Assembly (NCBI RefSeq): GCF_004115975.1
Contig: NZ_SDDZ01000002.1
Span: 1 to 64,000 of the forward strand
DNA: 64,000 nt
Source: Gelidibacter gilvus
Lineage (GTDB): Bacteria > Bacteroidota > Bacteroidia > Flavobacteriales > Flavobacteriaceae
Reading direction: 5' to 3'
Positions 56,983-64,000 of this stretch are shown piece by piece (position 1 is the stretch's first letter; the number at the start of each line of letters is the position of its first letter). The position numbers and the translations under genes were made by a program. The notes under the pieces are model-generated. The model was not told where the DNA came from. It did no database searches and worked only from the letters and a program-made list of their open reading frames with translations.

Positions 56983-57737
56983 TACAAGTAATCCACACCA
57001 ACAATTGAAAGCGCGTTAAAAGCACCGTTTTTAAGCGGGTACATTTGCCCATTCACTTCTTGGTAAAATTCAATCCCTAAAACATGGAGAATTGGAAGCA
57101 AGGAGTTTGGAGTTAATACCATCGCCAAGTTAATGACGGCGGTATCCGCACTGTCGTAAGGTAAGATTGCCGTTTCGGCACTTTCAAAAATCGACGTTTC
57201 GTTCACAAAGTCAAGCTCAGTGGCGCCAGAAACAATTTTGAAATGCGTGGTCCCACCAGGGGCAGCAATCCGCAAGGTTGGTGCAAAGGGAGCAATATCC
57301 ACATCAACCTCTCCCGCCGCACGATCAATGGCAGGAGCAAAGGGTGCATACAATGTGGCACCAAGCTTTCCATTGATGTTGAACTCAAACCCGTTCAATA
57401 GGTCCATATTCCCATCTTCTATGGTTCTATGTCCACGTTCGTTGATCTGGTCCGTTTTTGCAACCGCAACCAAAGCTTTGACCAAACGGCTCACTACACG
57501 TTTGTCCTTTGCATTCTGCAAAAGAACGCGCACCGCCCCTCTGATCAGTTTACCACCTTTTCCCGCCCGCCCAAACTCCGAACCGTTTTCACGCGTCCGT
57601 TGATAGGCTGGGTCATTCGCAATCCTGCTGCCGTCAACACCACCTTTGGCTCTGGCCATATGGCCATCTGCACTTTTGTAAAAGGAAATATCTCCGATAG
57701 TTCCCTTCAATTTGATAATACCAGTTTGTCTAGCCAT
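56982..57737 (-). CDS. Hypothetical phage-cassette protein, 251 aa
   Basis: A 251-residue protein that begins MARQTGIIKLKGTIGDISFY, a conserved start I associate with Bacteroidota proteins found beside DUF5675 and small membrane proteins. The first 100 residues are basic (RENGSEFGRAGKGGKLIRGAVR), the rest is beta-rich. It may be a virion-like structural or tube protein; there is no catalytic motif. It is the first gene of the four-gene unit. G+C is higher than in the island genes. Confidence 0.6.
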   Translation of the reverse strand: MARQTGIIKLKGTIGDISFYKSADGHMARAKGGVDGSRIANDPAYQRTRENGSEFGRAGKGGKLIRGAVRVLLQNAKDKRVVSRLVKALVAVAKTDQINERGHRTIEDGNMDLLNGFEFNINGKLGATLYAPFAPAIDRAAGEVDVDIAPFAPTLRIAAPGGTTHFKIVSGATELDFVNETSIFESAETAILPYDSADTAVINLAMVLTPNSLLPILHVLGIEFYQEVNGQMYPLKNGAFNALSIVGVDYL

Positions 57738-57899
57738 AATATTTAATATTTTGATTATCAGACAAAAGAGATTAACTTTATTTCAAAAATCAAAAACAAC
57801 TTGACATCCATTCCGCAAAAAGCACATTTTGCCAAAACGGAGTAAATTGGCACCTTGTAAATTACCTAAGTTGAGGTATAGATCATGTAGGGCTCATGT

Positions 57900-58130
57900 A
57901 TGGATCAAGTATGGATACAGTATCAAATGAAGCTAAGAAGAATCTGCATATACCCAAAAGACATCCAAGGCATCACCGGAAGAAGTGAGCGCTATGGGCG
58001 TAAGCTTATCAAAGAAATTAAGGACCACCTGGGCAAGGCCTCCCACCAGTTTGTAACCACAATGGAATTCTCTGAATACACCGGCATCCATCTCGACATC
58101 ATCGAAGCCTATATCCAGCAAACATCCTAG
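57900..58130 (+). CDS. Small helical protein, possible HTH
   Basis: A 76-residue basic protein with KLRRICIYPKDIQGITGRSE and then RYGRKLIKEIKDHLGK, which could be a helix-turn-helix. It stands divergently from the four-gene cassette, a common place for a small regulator. The real start may be the inner ATG in YQMKLRRI (57927). Confidence 0.5.
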   Translation: MDQVWIQYQMKLRRICIYPKDIQGITGRSERYGRKLIKEIKDHLGKASHQFVTTMEFSEYTGIHLDIIEAYIQQTS

Positions 58131-58277
58131 TATTTAATAAGGTTTGATTAGGTTTGAACCCATATAGTTCGTAAATTAGTCATAGACCAAAAGTCAACAA
58201 TCATCCCGAACTGCTATTACCACAATTCGGTCAACATATTTTTACAAGCCTCGCGAGCAGCGATAAACACTGGGTAA

Positions 58278-58349
58278 TAACCAAAGGTTCGAATCCTGTC
58301 GGGCTCACACAAGCCGAAAGACACATAACAGTGACTTTCGGCTTTTTTT
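58278..58349 (+). pseudogene. tRNA 3'-end remnant followed by a terminator
   Basis: AGGTTCGAATCCT (T-arm, 58285-58297) and GTCGGGCTCAC (acceptor 3' side) match the end of a tRNA. No D-arm, anticodon arm or pairing 5' acceptor is found upstream. Directly after it AAGCCGAAAG (58311-58320) and CTTTCGGCTT (58335-58344) form a stem with a T-run, a normal tRNA-gene terminator. This looks like an attachment-site remnant left by an element that integrated into a tRNA gene. Confidence 0.6.
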
Positions 58350-58397
58350 GTGGCACAATTCCGCTAATGAATAGTTCAGGATCTATGAATGTTTTCT

Positions 58398-58913
58398 TCA
58401 ATCGCTATCTTCTTCACGCCAAGTTCTCAAAATTTCTTCTACGGAAGCCGTGATAGCATCACTTTCTTCATCTGTCATTGATTCACGTGCCTTTCTACTT
58501 TTTTCAATTCTATCGTTTTTTTCTTGAATGACCTCTTCCGTAAATCCGATATAAGTCATTTCATATATGCAATGGACAATAATTTCTGATTCTGAAAAGT
58601 TAGCTAAGCTTTCTTTGCTGATATCCATGCCCAGCCATTCTCGCCAAGACACTAACTCTATACCTTGTGAATAGGTTTCTTCTTTGTTTTTTGGATTGTT
58701 ATGTAACCCTGAGACGTCAATGTAGTCCTCATCACCATCTTTTTCTTGGGTTATGACAATTGACATATCAGTTTCTTTGGGGGACAGCATTACCAATTTT
58801 TCAAATACAATTCGGTATCCATTAATGTTTTCTTCTGCCTCAGGATAGGTTTTTAAAAATATGGGCAAAATAGCAGGCCAATCATTGGTTTGTAAAAGCT
58901 GTTTCAATTTCAT
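58398..58913 (-). CDS. DUF6557-family protein
   Basis: A 171-residue acidic protein. The opening LKQLLQTNDWPAILPIFLKT, then YPEAEENINGYRIVFEKLVM, fits DUF6557, a Bacteroidota family of unknown role related by style to SMI1/immunity-type small proteins. The end is helical and acidic (EEILRTWREEDSD). It is a single gene just past the tRNA remnant. Confidence 0.65.
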   Translation of the reverse strand: MKLKQLLQTNDWPAILPIFLKTYPEAEENINGYRIVFEKLVMLSPKETDMSIVITQEKDGDEDYIDVSGLHNNPKNKEETYSQGIELVSWREWLGMDISKESLANFSESEIIVHCIYEMTYIGFTEEVIQEKNDRIEKSRKARESMTDEESDAITASVEEILRTWREEDSD

Positions 58914-58956
58914 GACTATTCAATTTTAATATGAAATAATTTCTTATTCTTTAATA

Positions 58957-59784
58957 TTAAGCGAGGTTTTTCAGATAAGCGACGACTGCTTTCCAATCTT
59001 CAAAACCTTTTCCTTCTTGGTTGAAGTGAATATGTTTTCCAGTAAACTTTCCCGCTCCATTTGCAGTACGGTCATCTATAAGGAAGTCCCCTTTGGCTAA
59101 ATGTTTGTTGTGAGAAAGGATTAATCTTTTGTAGGCTAAATCTGGCAAGTATTTCTTCACCCAGTGCAATTTGTCTTGCCAGGCCGAAGGATTATCCCAA
59201 GGTGCAGTCGATAAAATATAAGTGTCAAAATTTTTACATAACCATTTGTAACCTTCAATAGCACCGTCGTTAGGCTCCATCAAAGAGAAAATTCCTGGAA
59301 CTTCATCTAAGTTACCATTGTACTTTATTCTTTCTTCTTCTGAAATTCTATCGATGCCAGATTGGAAATTGACTAAGACACCATCCATATCGACAAAAAC
59401 AATTTGTTTTTCCTTTCTCCTTTTTAGATCCAAAAGCTCTTTATAATTTTTGGTGTGTCTAACTACTTCTTCGCAAAAATAATCAGAGGAAATATCTGAA
59501 GCAGTGCCGCCATCATAATGTAGACTCACTCCAAAAGCGTCTCTCTTTTTATTCACCCGTGTTGTGTATTCCTCAGACATGAAATTCTCTGGGTCTCCGA
59601 TTTCCCTTGCCATAAAATCCCATTCTTCTCCAAATAAGGCACCTTTCAATTCTCTGACTTGGGTAGAAAAGTCTGTGCGTGTTCTTTGAACTTTTCTGAG
59701 TTGTTCAATCTCATAGTCCGTTAAAAACTCTTTATAATTATTTAAAATTTTTCCGATGGTTAATGTTTTCATAGTTAGTTTCAA
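58957..59784 (-). CDS. HAD-superfamily 5' nucleotidase-like protein
   Basis: A 275-residue protein. The last 140 residues form a HAD phosphatase like the deoxyribonucleotidase (NT5C) group: motif I FVDMDGVLVNF (about 131-141, D-x-D), motif II ILSTAPW, and motif IV LIDDRTANG. The first 120 residues are an extra helical domain not found in NT5C. An alternative ATG lies four codons in. Likely substrates are nucleotides; the extra domain is unexplained. Confidence 0.72.
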   Translation of the reverse strand: MKLTMKTLTIGKILNNYKEFLTDYEIEQLRKVQRTRTDFSTQVRELKGALFGEEWDFMAREIGDPENFMSEEYTTRVNKKRDAFGVSLHYDGGTASDISSDYFCEEVVRHTKNYKELLDLKRRKEKQIVFVDMDGVLVNFQSGIDRISEEERIKYNGNLDEVPGIFSLMEPNDGAIEGYKWLCKNFDTYILSTAPWDNPSAWQDKLHWVKKYLPDLAYKRLILSHNKHLAKGDFLIDDRTANGAGKFTGKHIHFNQEGKGFEDWKAVVAYLKNLA

Positions 59785-59858
59785 TTAGGGTATTAGTTTA
59801 GTTTAATTATTGGGTGCTAAATTTTTAGATGCAGTGATCCTACTTTGCATAGAGAGTT

Positions 59859-60143
59859 TTAGTCAGTAATAAAATTAAAATTCACGAAGGTGTATTTATC
59901 ACCTTTCTTAAAAGTTAGTTGTGAATCTTCCTTTACTAAAGCGGTACAAAGGGCAACTTCATGTTTAATTTGTTCTTCCGTTAAATCCGCAACATCGTCA
60001 TTGAAGAAAATAACGCTTTCTGCTGTTATTCCGTCCCAATGCCACTTTTGATAAACGACATCATAGTCTTCGATTTTAGCCTCAACACTTGTGAGAATTC
60101 GAGTGTCTTCTTCTACAGGAATGTTTTTAAATTTGTCTGTCAT
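59859..60143 (-). CDS. Small hypothetical protein, 94 aa
   Basis: A 94-residue acidic protein without a recognised family; beta-rich with IEDYDVVYQKWHWDGITAES and a hydrophilic end (GDKYTFVNFNF). No signal or membrane segment. It lies 75 bases upstream of the HAD gene on the same strand and may share its transcript. Confidence 0.55.
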   Translation of the reverse strand: MTDKFKNIPVEEDTRILTSVEAKIEDYDVVYQKWHWDGITAESVIFFNDDVADLTEEQIKHEVALCTALVKEDSQLTFKKGDKYTFVNFNFITD

Positions 60144-60640
60144 AATTACTGTTTTTAGGTTAATTTATAATTTAGTTTAATTAGTTTTCATGCGCGCATG
60201 GCAGTTTCTCTCAGGTTCCAGACCAGAGCACGGTGTTTTTGTGTTATAAAAACACAGTAATCGGTAAATACTTTAAAAGGAATAAATCATATTTTTCCTA
60301 AAAGTAGGCTCATTGTCTTAGCACCTTCGCCTGTTTTGGCAGGTTGCTATCACTCAGTGTGATTCGTAATGATATCTCGAAGATAAGGCTATGTTTTGAA
60401 TTTTCCTACAGGATTATATGAATACTTATTTGCGTTCTTTATGGCTCTTGAACCATAATAACCTTATTGAATTGGATTACAATCTAATGTGAAGCGGAAT
60501 AATGCGGGAATAATTTTTCATTTTAATGATTTACACTATTCATGAATATTTTGGAATTTTAAAGTAGGAATTATCGTATTATTGGGACTGATAAGGTTAT
60601 ATTTCTCGATTGTATAATTGATAAAAATAAACATCAAACA
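60144..60640. other. Intergenic region with two palindromes
   Basis: CATGCGCGCATG (60190-60201) is a perfect 12-bp palindrome. GTGTTTTT (60234-60241) and AAAAACAC (60249-60256) form a hairpin. They lie between divergent genes and could be regulatory. No gene is seen. Confidence 0.4.
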
Positions 60641-61600
60641 ATGATTGATTTAATTGGAGACGTACATGGATACGCCGATGAACTTGAAGAATTACTTAGC
60701 AAATTGGGCTATTCAAAAAAAGACAACTACTATTCGCATCCTGAAAGAAAAGCTTTATTTGTGGGCGACTATATTGATAGAGGCCCAAAAATTAGAGAGA
60801 CTTTAGAGATCGTAAAACAAATGTCTGACAATGGTAGTGCCATTGCGTTATTGGGTAATCACGAATATAATGCGCTTACTTTTCATTTTAAAAAGTCTGA
60901 AGGGGGACACTTACGAGAGCATTCAATTAAGAATATTCTTCAACATTATGAAACCCTTTATCAATTCCGAGACACAAAAGAGTTTCCTGATGGAGAAAAG
61001 GAGTGGGCAAAATATATAGAATGGTTTAAAACCTTACCGTTATTCTATGAAACAGAAACAGTCAGAGCAGTTCATGCCTGCTGGGATTATAAAAGTATTG
61101 ACTACCTGAAAAAACATTTACTTAACAACCGACTAACAGATGAGTTAATTCATCAATCTGTGGAAAAGGGGACAGAACTGTATGATGCTGTTGAGAACAC
61201 CTTAAAAGGGAAAGAATTGAGCATGCCAGAAGGAAAAGACTTTGAAGATGAAGATGGGAATCCTCGAACTGAAATGAGATACAAATGGTGGGAAGACCTT
61301 TCTAAAATGACTTATGACGAAATCAAAATGCATCCTATAGCTGAACTTCCAGAAGGAGATATTGAATTGTCAGCTATAAAAGATAATGACTATTACAGAA
61401 AAGATGACAAAAGTGTTTTCTTTGGGCACTATTGGATGAAACTTGAAGAATTAGCTATAGATAAGCCTACACTATTTAGGGATAATATATGTTGTTTGGA
61501 TTACAGTGTGGCCAAGGGAGGCCATTTAGTGGCTTATAGCTTCGCTGATGAACTTAAATTGGACGAGCAGAAATTCACTTGGGTAAAAAAGATTGTTTAA
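60641..61600 (+). CDS. Metallophosphoesterase (PPP-type phosphatase / Ap4A hydrolase-like)
   Basis: A 319-residue calcineurin-like phosphoesterase with all signature motifs: GDVHG (about 6-10), GDYIDRGP (about 42-49) and GNHEY (about 71-75), then the late GHYW and histidine residues. Similar enzymes are protein phosphatases or diadenosine-polyphosphate hydrolases (PrpE/ApaH-like). Length is somewhat above PrpE. The gene is single and is followed by an inverted repeat (CTCCGTTC...GAACGGAG, 61617-61641). Confidence 0.82.
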   Translation: MIDLIGDVHGYADELEELLSKLGYSKKDNYYSHPERKALFVGDYIDRGPKIRETLEIVKQMSDNGSAIALLGNHEYNALTFHFKKSEGGHLREHSIKNILQHYETLYQFRDTKEFPDGEKEWAKYIEWFKTLPLFYETETVRAVHACWDYKSIDYLKKHLLNNRLTDELIHQSVEKGTELYDAVENTLKGKELSMPEGKDFEDEDGNPRTEMRYKWWEDLSKMTYDEIKMHPIAELPEGDIELSAIKDNDYYRKDDKSVFFGHYWMKLEELAIDKPTLFRDNICCLDYSVAKGGHLVAYSFADELKLDEQKFTWVKKIV

Positions 61601-61616
61601 AATAAGCAAGTATGTC

Positions 61617-61641
61617 CTCCGTTCTCTATACAGGAACGGAG
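61617..61641. terminator. Stem-loop after the metallophosphatase gene
   Basis: CTCCGTTC (61617-61624) and GAACGGAG (61634-61641) form a perfect 8-bp stem that can extend through AATAAG...CTTATT. No strong T-run follows, so termination is only probable. Confidence 0.45.
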
Positions 61642-61730
61642 CCTACTTATTATATCACTTTTAGAATTCATGAATTTGTCTGAATTTCTCATAATACACA
61701 ATCCAGAAAACCAACTTCTCAAATTCTCAA

Positions 61731-62180
61731 CTAATTCACAATAAAAATCATCACTTCAATTGGAATTTCGCCCGTAATCGTGTACATAACGGTGTTGTAA
61801 CTCCCTTTACCTTGACGCAGATATTTCCCGTCATAAGTGTATAAAATGGTATTATAATCGCCTTTACCTTGTCGAATAAATTCGCCGTCCCATGTACAAA
61901 GCACATCGTTATAATCCCCTTTTCCCAATCTTAAATATTTACCGTCCCAAGTTGATAAAACGGTGTTATAATCGCCTTTCCCTTGCCGAAAATATTTACC
62001 GTCATAAGTAACTAAAACCGTGTTGTATACGCCGTTTCCTTGTCTTAAATATTTTCCATCCCACGTATACAACACCTCATTATAATCGCCTTTTCCCTGT
62101 CTAATATAGGTTTGAGCATCTACTATAAACGATGAGAGCATTAAGGTAATTGTGAGTAGAAGTTTCATGTTTTGTTTCAT
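61731..62180 (-). CDS. Exported repeat protein (20-residue repeats)
   Basis: A 149-residue protein with a signal peptide (MKLLLTITLMLSSFIVDAQ; cleavage likely after DAQ) and then about six 20-residue repeats of the type YLRQGKGDYNTVLYTWDGK. The repeat (R-Q/L-G-K-G-x-Y-N-x-V, then x-G-K-Y) should make beta-hairpins, like MORN- or WG-type exported repeats. No enzyme motif. The neighbour on the same strand has a related 17-residue repeat. Confidence 0.7.
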   Translation of the reverse strand: MKQNMKLLLTITLMLSSFIVDAQTYIRQGKGDYNEVLYTWDGKYLRQGNGVYNTVLVTYDGKYFRQGKGDYNTVLSTWDGKYLRLGKGDYNDVLCTWDGEFIRQGKGDYNTILYTYDGKYLRQGKGSYNTVMYTITGEIPIEVMIFIVN

Positions 62181-62258
62181 TTTAAGATTTCAGTGCTAAA
62201 AGTCTCCAAATGCATAATTAAACACAATAGAAAACCTATTTTTTGGAGAGACTTAAAA

Positions 62259-62621
62259 CTAAATTATTGAAATAAAAGCGTAAACCTGGTCTCTAGTTAA
62301 CGCGCCGTCTATAAAGTATTTTACACTTCCGTGTCTTTTGTCTTTAATTTCTGAACCATCAATATAATAGCGCAATGAGCCATGTTTTGATTTGTCTTTT
62401 ACCTCAGCGCTGTCAATGTAATACCTGACAGTTCCGTGTTTGCTCTTTTCTCTAATCTCACTTCCATTGATATAAAATCTCACAGTACCATGTCTAGATT
62501 TTTCTCTTACTTCTGAACCGTTAATATAAAATAGCGTTGTTCCATGTTTTTTATCTTTAATATCATTTCCATCAATATAGAATAAGGTTTTTCCGTGCTT
62601 TTTGTCTTTAATGTCTGGCAT
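62259..62621 (-). CDS. Cytoplasmic repeat protein (17-residue repeats)
   Basis: A 120-residue protein built of six units of about 17-18 residues, such as IKDKKHGTTLFYINGSE and VKDKSKHGSLRYYIDGSE, ending in a short hydrophobic tail. There is no signal peptide. The repeat resembles the short beta-hairpin 'YxIDGxxIxDK' units of small Bacteroidota proteins. It lies next to the exported repeat protein, and the two may have a common origin. Confidence 0.65.
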   Translation of the reverse strand: MPDIKDKKHGKTLFYIDGNDIKDKKHGTTLFYINGSEVREKSRHGTVRFYINGSEIREKSKHGTVRYYIDSAEVKDKSKHGSLRYYIDGSEIKDKRHGSVKYFIDGALTRDQVYAFISII

Positions 62622-63028
62622 AATATATCGTTTTGAATTTCGCTTACTCTAAATCGGTTTTCAGCTTTCCCGTAAACTCAAAAATAAAAGCCTCCATTCA
62701 AACCGTGTGGTGCGATTGGAAAATTTTTATTGAATAGCACCGAATATACTCAATAAACCCAATTAAAGGAATATAATAGCTCGTGCTCAACGCTGCGAAA
62801 CTTTTATTAGAAACATATCAGTTCCTTCATGTTTTGAGTTTACAGTGACTATATTCAAATCTTGCCTGTAAGGTTGTTTTTAAAATTCAGTCGTATTCTA
62901 ATTATAGTTATAACAACATAACTCAAAGAAGGTTTGTATATCTAAGGATTTAACTATCTTCCATTTTTTTAGATACAACACATGGACAAGCCTACATAAA
63001 ATTAGAAAGCATAAAAATTGCACTTAAT
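62622..63028. other. Intergenic region, no feature seen
   Basis: About 400 bases of AT-rich sequence without an open frame, a clear hairpin or a member of the repeat families of this window. It must hold the divergent promoters of the repeat-protein and amidohydrolase genes. Confidence 0.5.
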
Positions 63029-63820
63029 ATGATTGGATATAATACGCTTTTGGGATTGGATTTATTTAGTGATGAGATTGAAGACTCTTATATTTTCCAT
63101 ATCCCACATTCAAAGACTGAAATACCCGACCAATTCAAATCTGATTTTGTGAGTACAGAATTAATGGAACATGAAATAAAGTTACTTACTGATTTCGCCA
63201 CGGATGAAATCTACACAATTGGCAGTTTGTCGAAGGTGGTATTTCCATATAGTAGGATTTTCTGTGATGTAGAGCGACTTGATGATGAAAACGAGGTGAT
63301 GTTCGCTTATGGGCGTGGTTTTTACTATACAAAAACAGATAGTGGTGAATTACTTAGGGAGAACTCAAACGGAAACAAGGAGGTGATCTATAATGATTAT
63401 TATCTCAAACATCATGAGACGTTAACTAATTTAGTAGACCAAAAACTTAAAGATGGTAGATCTCCATTAATTGTTGACTGTCATTCCTTCTCAGATACTC
63501 CATTTACTTCTGATATTGAACAAGGTCTTGAAAGACCTGATTTTTGTATCGGTACAGATGATTATCACACCCCTAAATGGTTGGTTGATATGGCGGTTGC
63601 CTACCTGACCAATCAGGGGTACTCAGTGAAAATAAACTACCCTTATGTAGGCACTATCGTTCCTCTGAAACATTATCAAAAAAACGAAAATGTACAGAGT
63701 ATAATGATAGAGGTCAATAGAAAACTATATATGGACGGTGGTGTTGTTAACGACAGCAAAGTCATAGAATTGAATCAATTGATGTCGAGTCTGTTTTTGG
63801 TGAATTATCAACCAAACTAA
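63029..63820 (+). CDS. N-formylglutamate amidohydrolase-family enzyme
   Basis: A 263-residue protein with FGase motifs: FHIPHSKTEIPDQF (about 23-36), FPYSRIFCDVERL (about 72-84), the metal/catalytic region LIVDCHSFSD (about 147-156) and IMIEVNRKLYMD near the end. FGase-type enzymes hydrolyse N-formyl-glutamate or related amides and use zinc. No histidine-degradation genes are nearby, so the substrate is uncertain. The final 180 bases of the window show no gene. Confidence 0.8.
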   Translation: MIGYNTLLGLDLFSDEIEDSYIFHIPHSKTEIPDQFKSDFVSTELMEHEIKLLTDFATDEIYTIGSLSKVVFPYSRIFCDVERLDDENEVMFAYGRGFYYTKTDSGELLRENSNGNKEVIYNDYYLKHHETLTNLVDQKLKDGRSPLIVDCHSFSDTPFTSDIEQGLERPDFCIGTDDYHTPKWLVDMAVAYLTNQGYSVKINYPYVGTIVPLKHYQKNENVQSIMIEVNRKLYMDGGVVNDSKVIELNQLMSSLFLVNYQPN

Positions 63821-64000
63821 AATGATTTGGATATTGAGATTTCTTCCAATTTAAAATGGAGTATGTGGGTTCGATTTTTCGTTGCATCTATACCTTTAAA
63901 TGAGCTATTATTATCGGTGATTATGGGGAAGGAGACAGGATGTATTTGCTTGATAATCACTTAATTTAAACCTTATTTATCTTTTAGTGTAAATAATGTT

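Noticed and set aside
57203-57746. Open frames opposite the 251-residue cassette protein
   Set aside because: Shadows of a higher-G+C gene; the minus-strand protein has the conserved start and operon position.
1-64000. CRISPR array or cas genes
   Set aside because: No set of short direct repeats with regular unique spacers was seen; the repeats present (R1, leaders, tandem repeat at 55.3 kb) are dispersed or lack spacers, and no Cas-like protein is encoded.

Overview
The window looks like a piece of a Bacteroidota chromosome, most likely a marine or soil member of the Flavobacteriaceae. It is AT-rich, has Bacteroidetes-type -7 promoter motifs (TAnnTTTG), lipoproteins with short lipoboxes, a histone H1-like Hc1 protein, and a DnaE/DinB/SRAP mutasome of the flavobacterial type. 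Family calls come from reading the sequence; no searches were run.

Layout. 0-10.2 kb is an integration hot spot. It holds a phage/ICE-type replication pair with a DnaC-like ATPase, two further truncated copies of the ATPase 3' end, an SRAP-dnaE-dinB translesion operon with a degenerate second copy of the SRAP tail, and single-gene cargo (a lipoprotein and a DUF262/DUF1524 GmrSD-like nuclease). 10.4-33.3 kb is the core defence island: a WYL regulator, a Druantia type III pair (DruH + DruE), an unusual methylase-like/HATPase fusion with a receiver-domain partner, then hsdM-hsdS, a PD-(D/E)XK protein, a UDG-fold protein, a DUF1643 protein and hsdR. 33.5-44 kb is further accessory DNA: a CoiA-like nuclease with a long coiled coil, a membrane PLD-nuclease plus vWA-lipoprotein operon, an OGG-fold glycosylase mini-operon, and a decaying second exonuclease VII locus. 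44-56 kb is rich in repeats and carries a histone-like gene, a GNAT acetyltransferase, a TerB/SPFH/GYF/membrane operon, an HNH plus coiled-coil membrane pair, gene remnants, an SH3 lipoprotein and about 2 kb of structured GC-richer DNA without credible genes. 56-58.4 kb is a small phage-like cassette next to a tRNA 3'-end remnant. 58.4-64 kb is more ordinary: DUF6557, HAD nucleotidase, metallophosphatase, two repeat proteins and an N-formylglutamate amidohydrolase-like enzyme.

How the genes may work together. A palindromic site of identical geometry (TRTGCA-N7-TGCACA) lies just after the WYL gene, just after druE, and in degenerate form just after hsdR. This suggests that one regulator governs Druantia, the type I R-M operon and the CoiA-like gene. 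Inside the R-M operon, a methylase-like protein whose NPPF motif reads KPPF is fused to a histidine-kinase-type ATPase and overlaps a receiver-domain gene. I infer a DNA-sensing two-component switch built into a restriction system, and rank it as the most interesting candidate here. The repeated 3' tails of the dnaC-like and SRAP genes suggest that cargo is acquired repeatedly between two fixed convergent gene ends.
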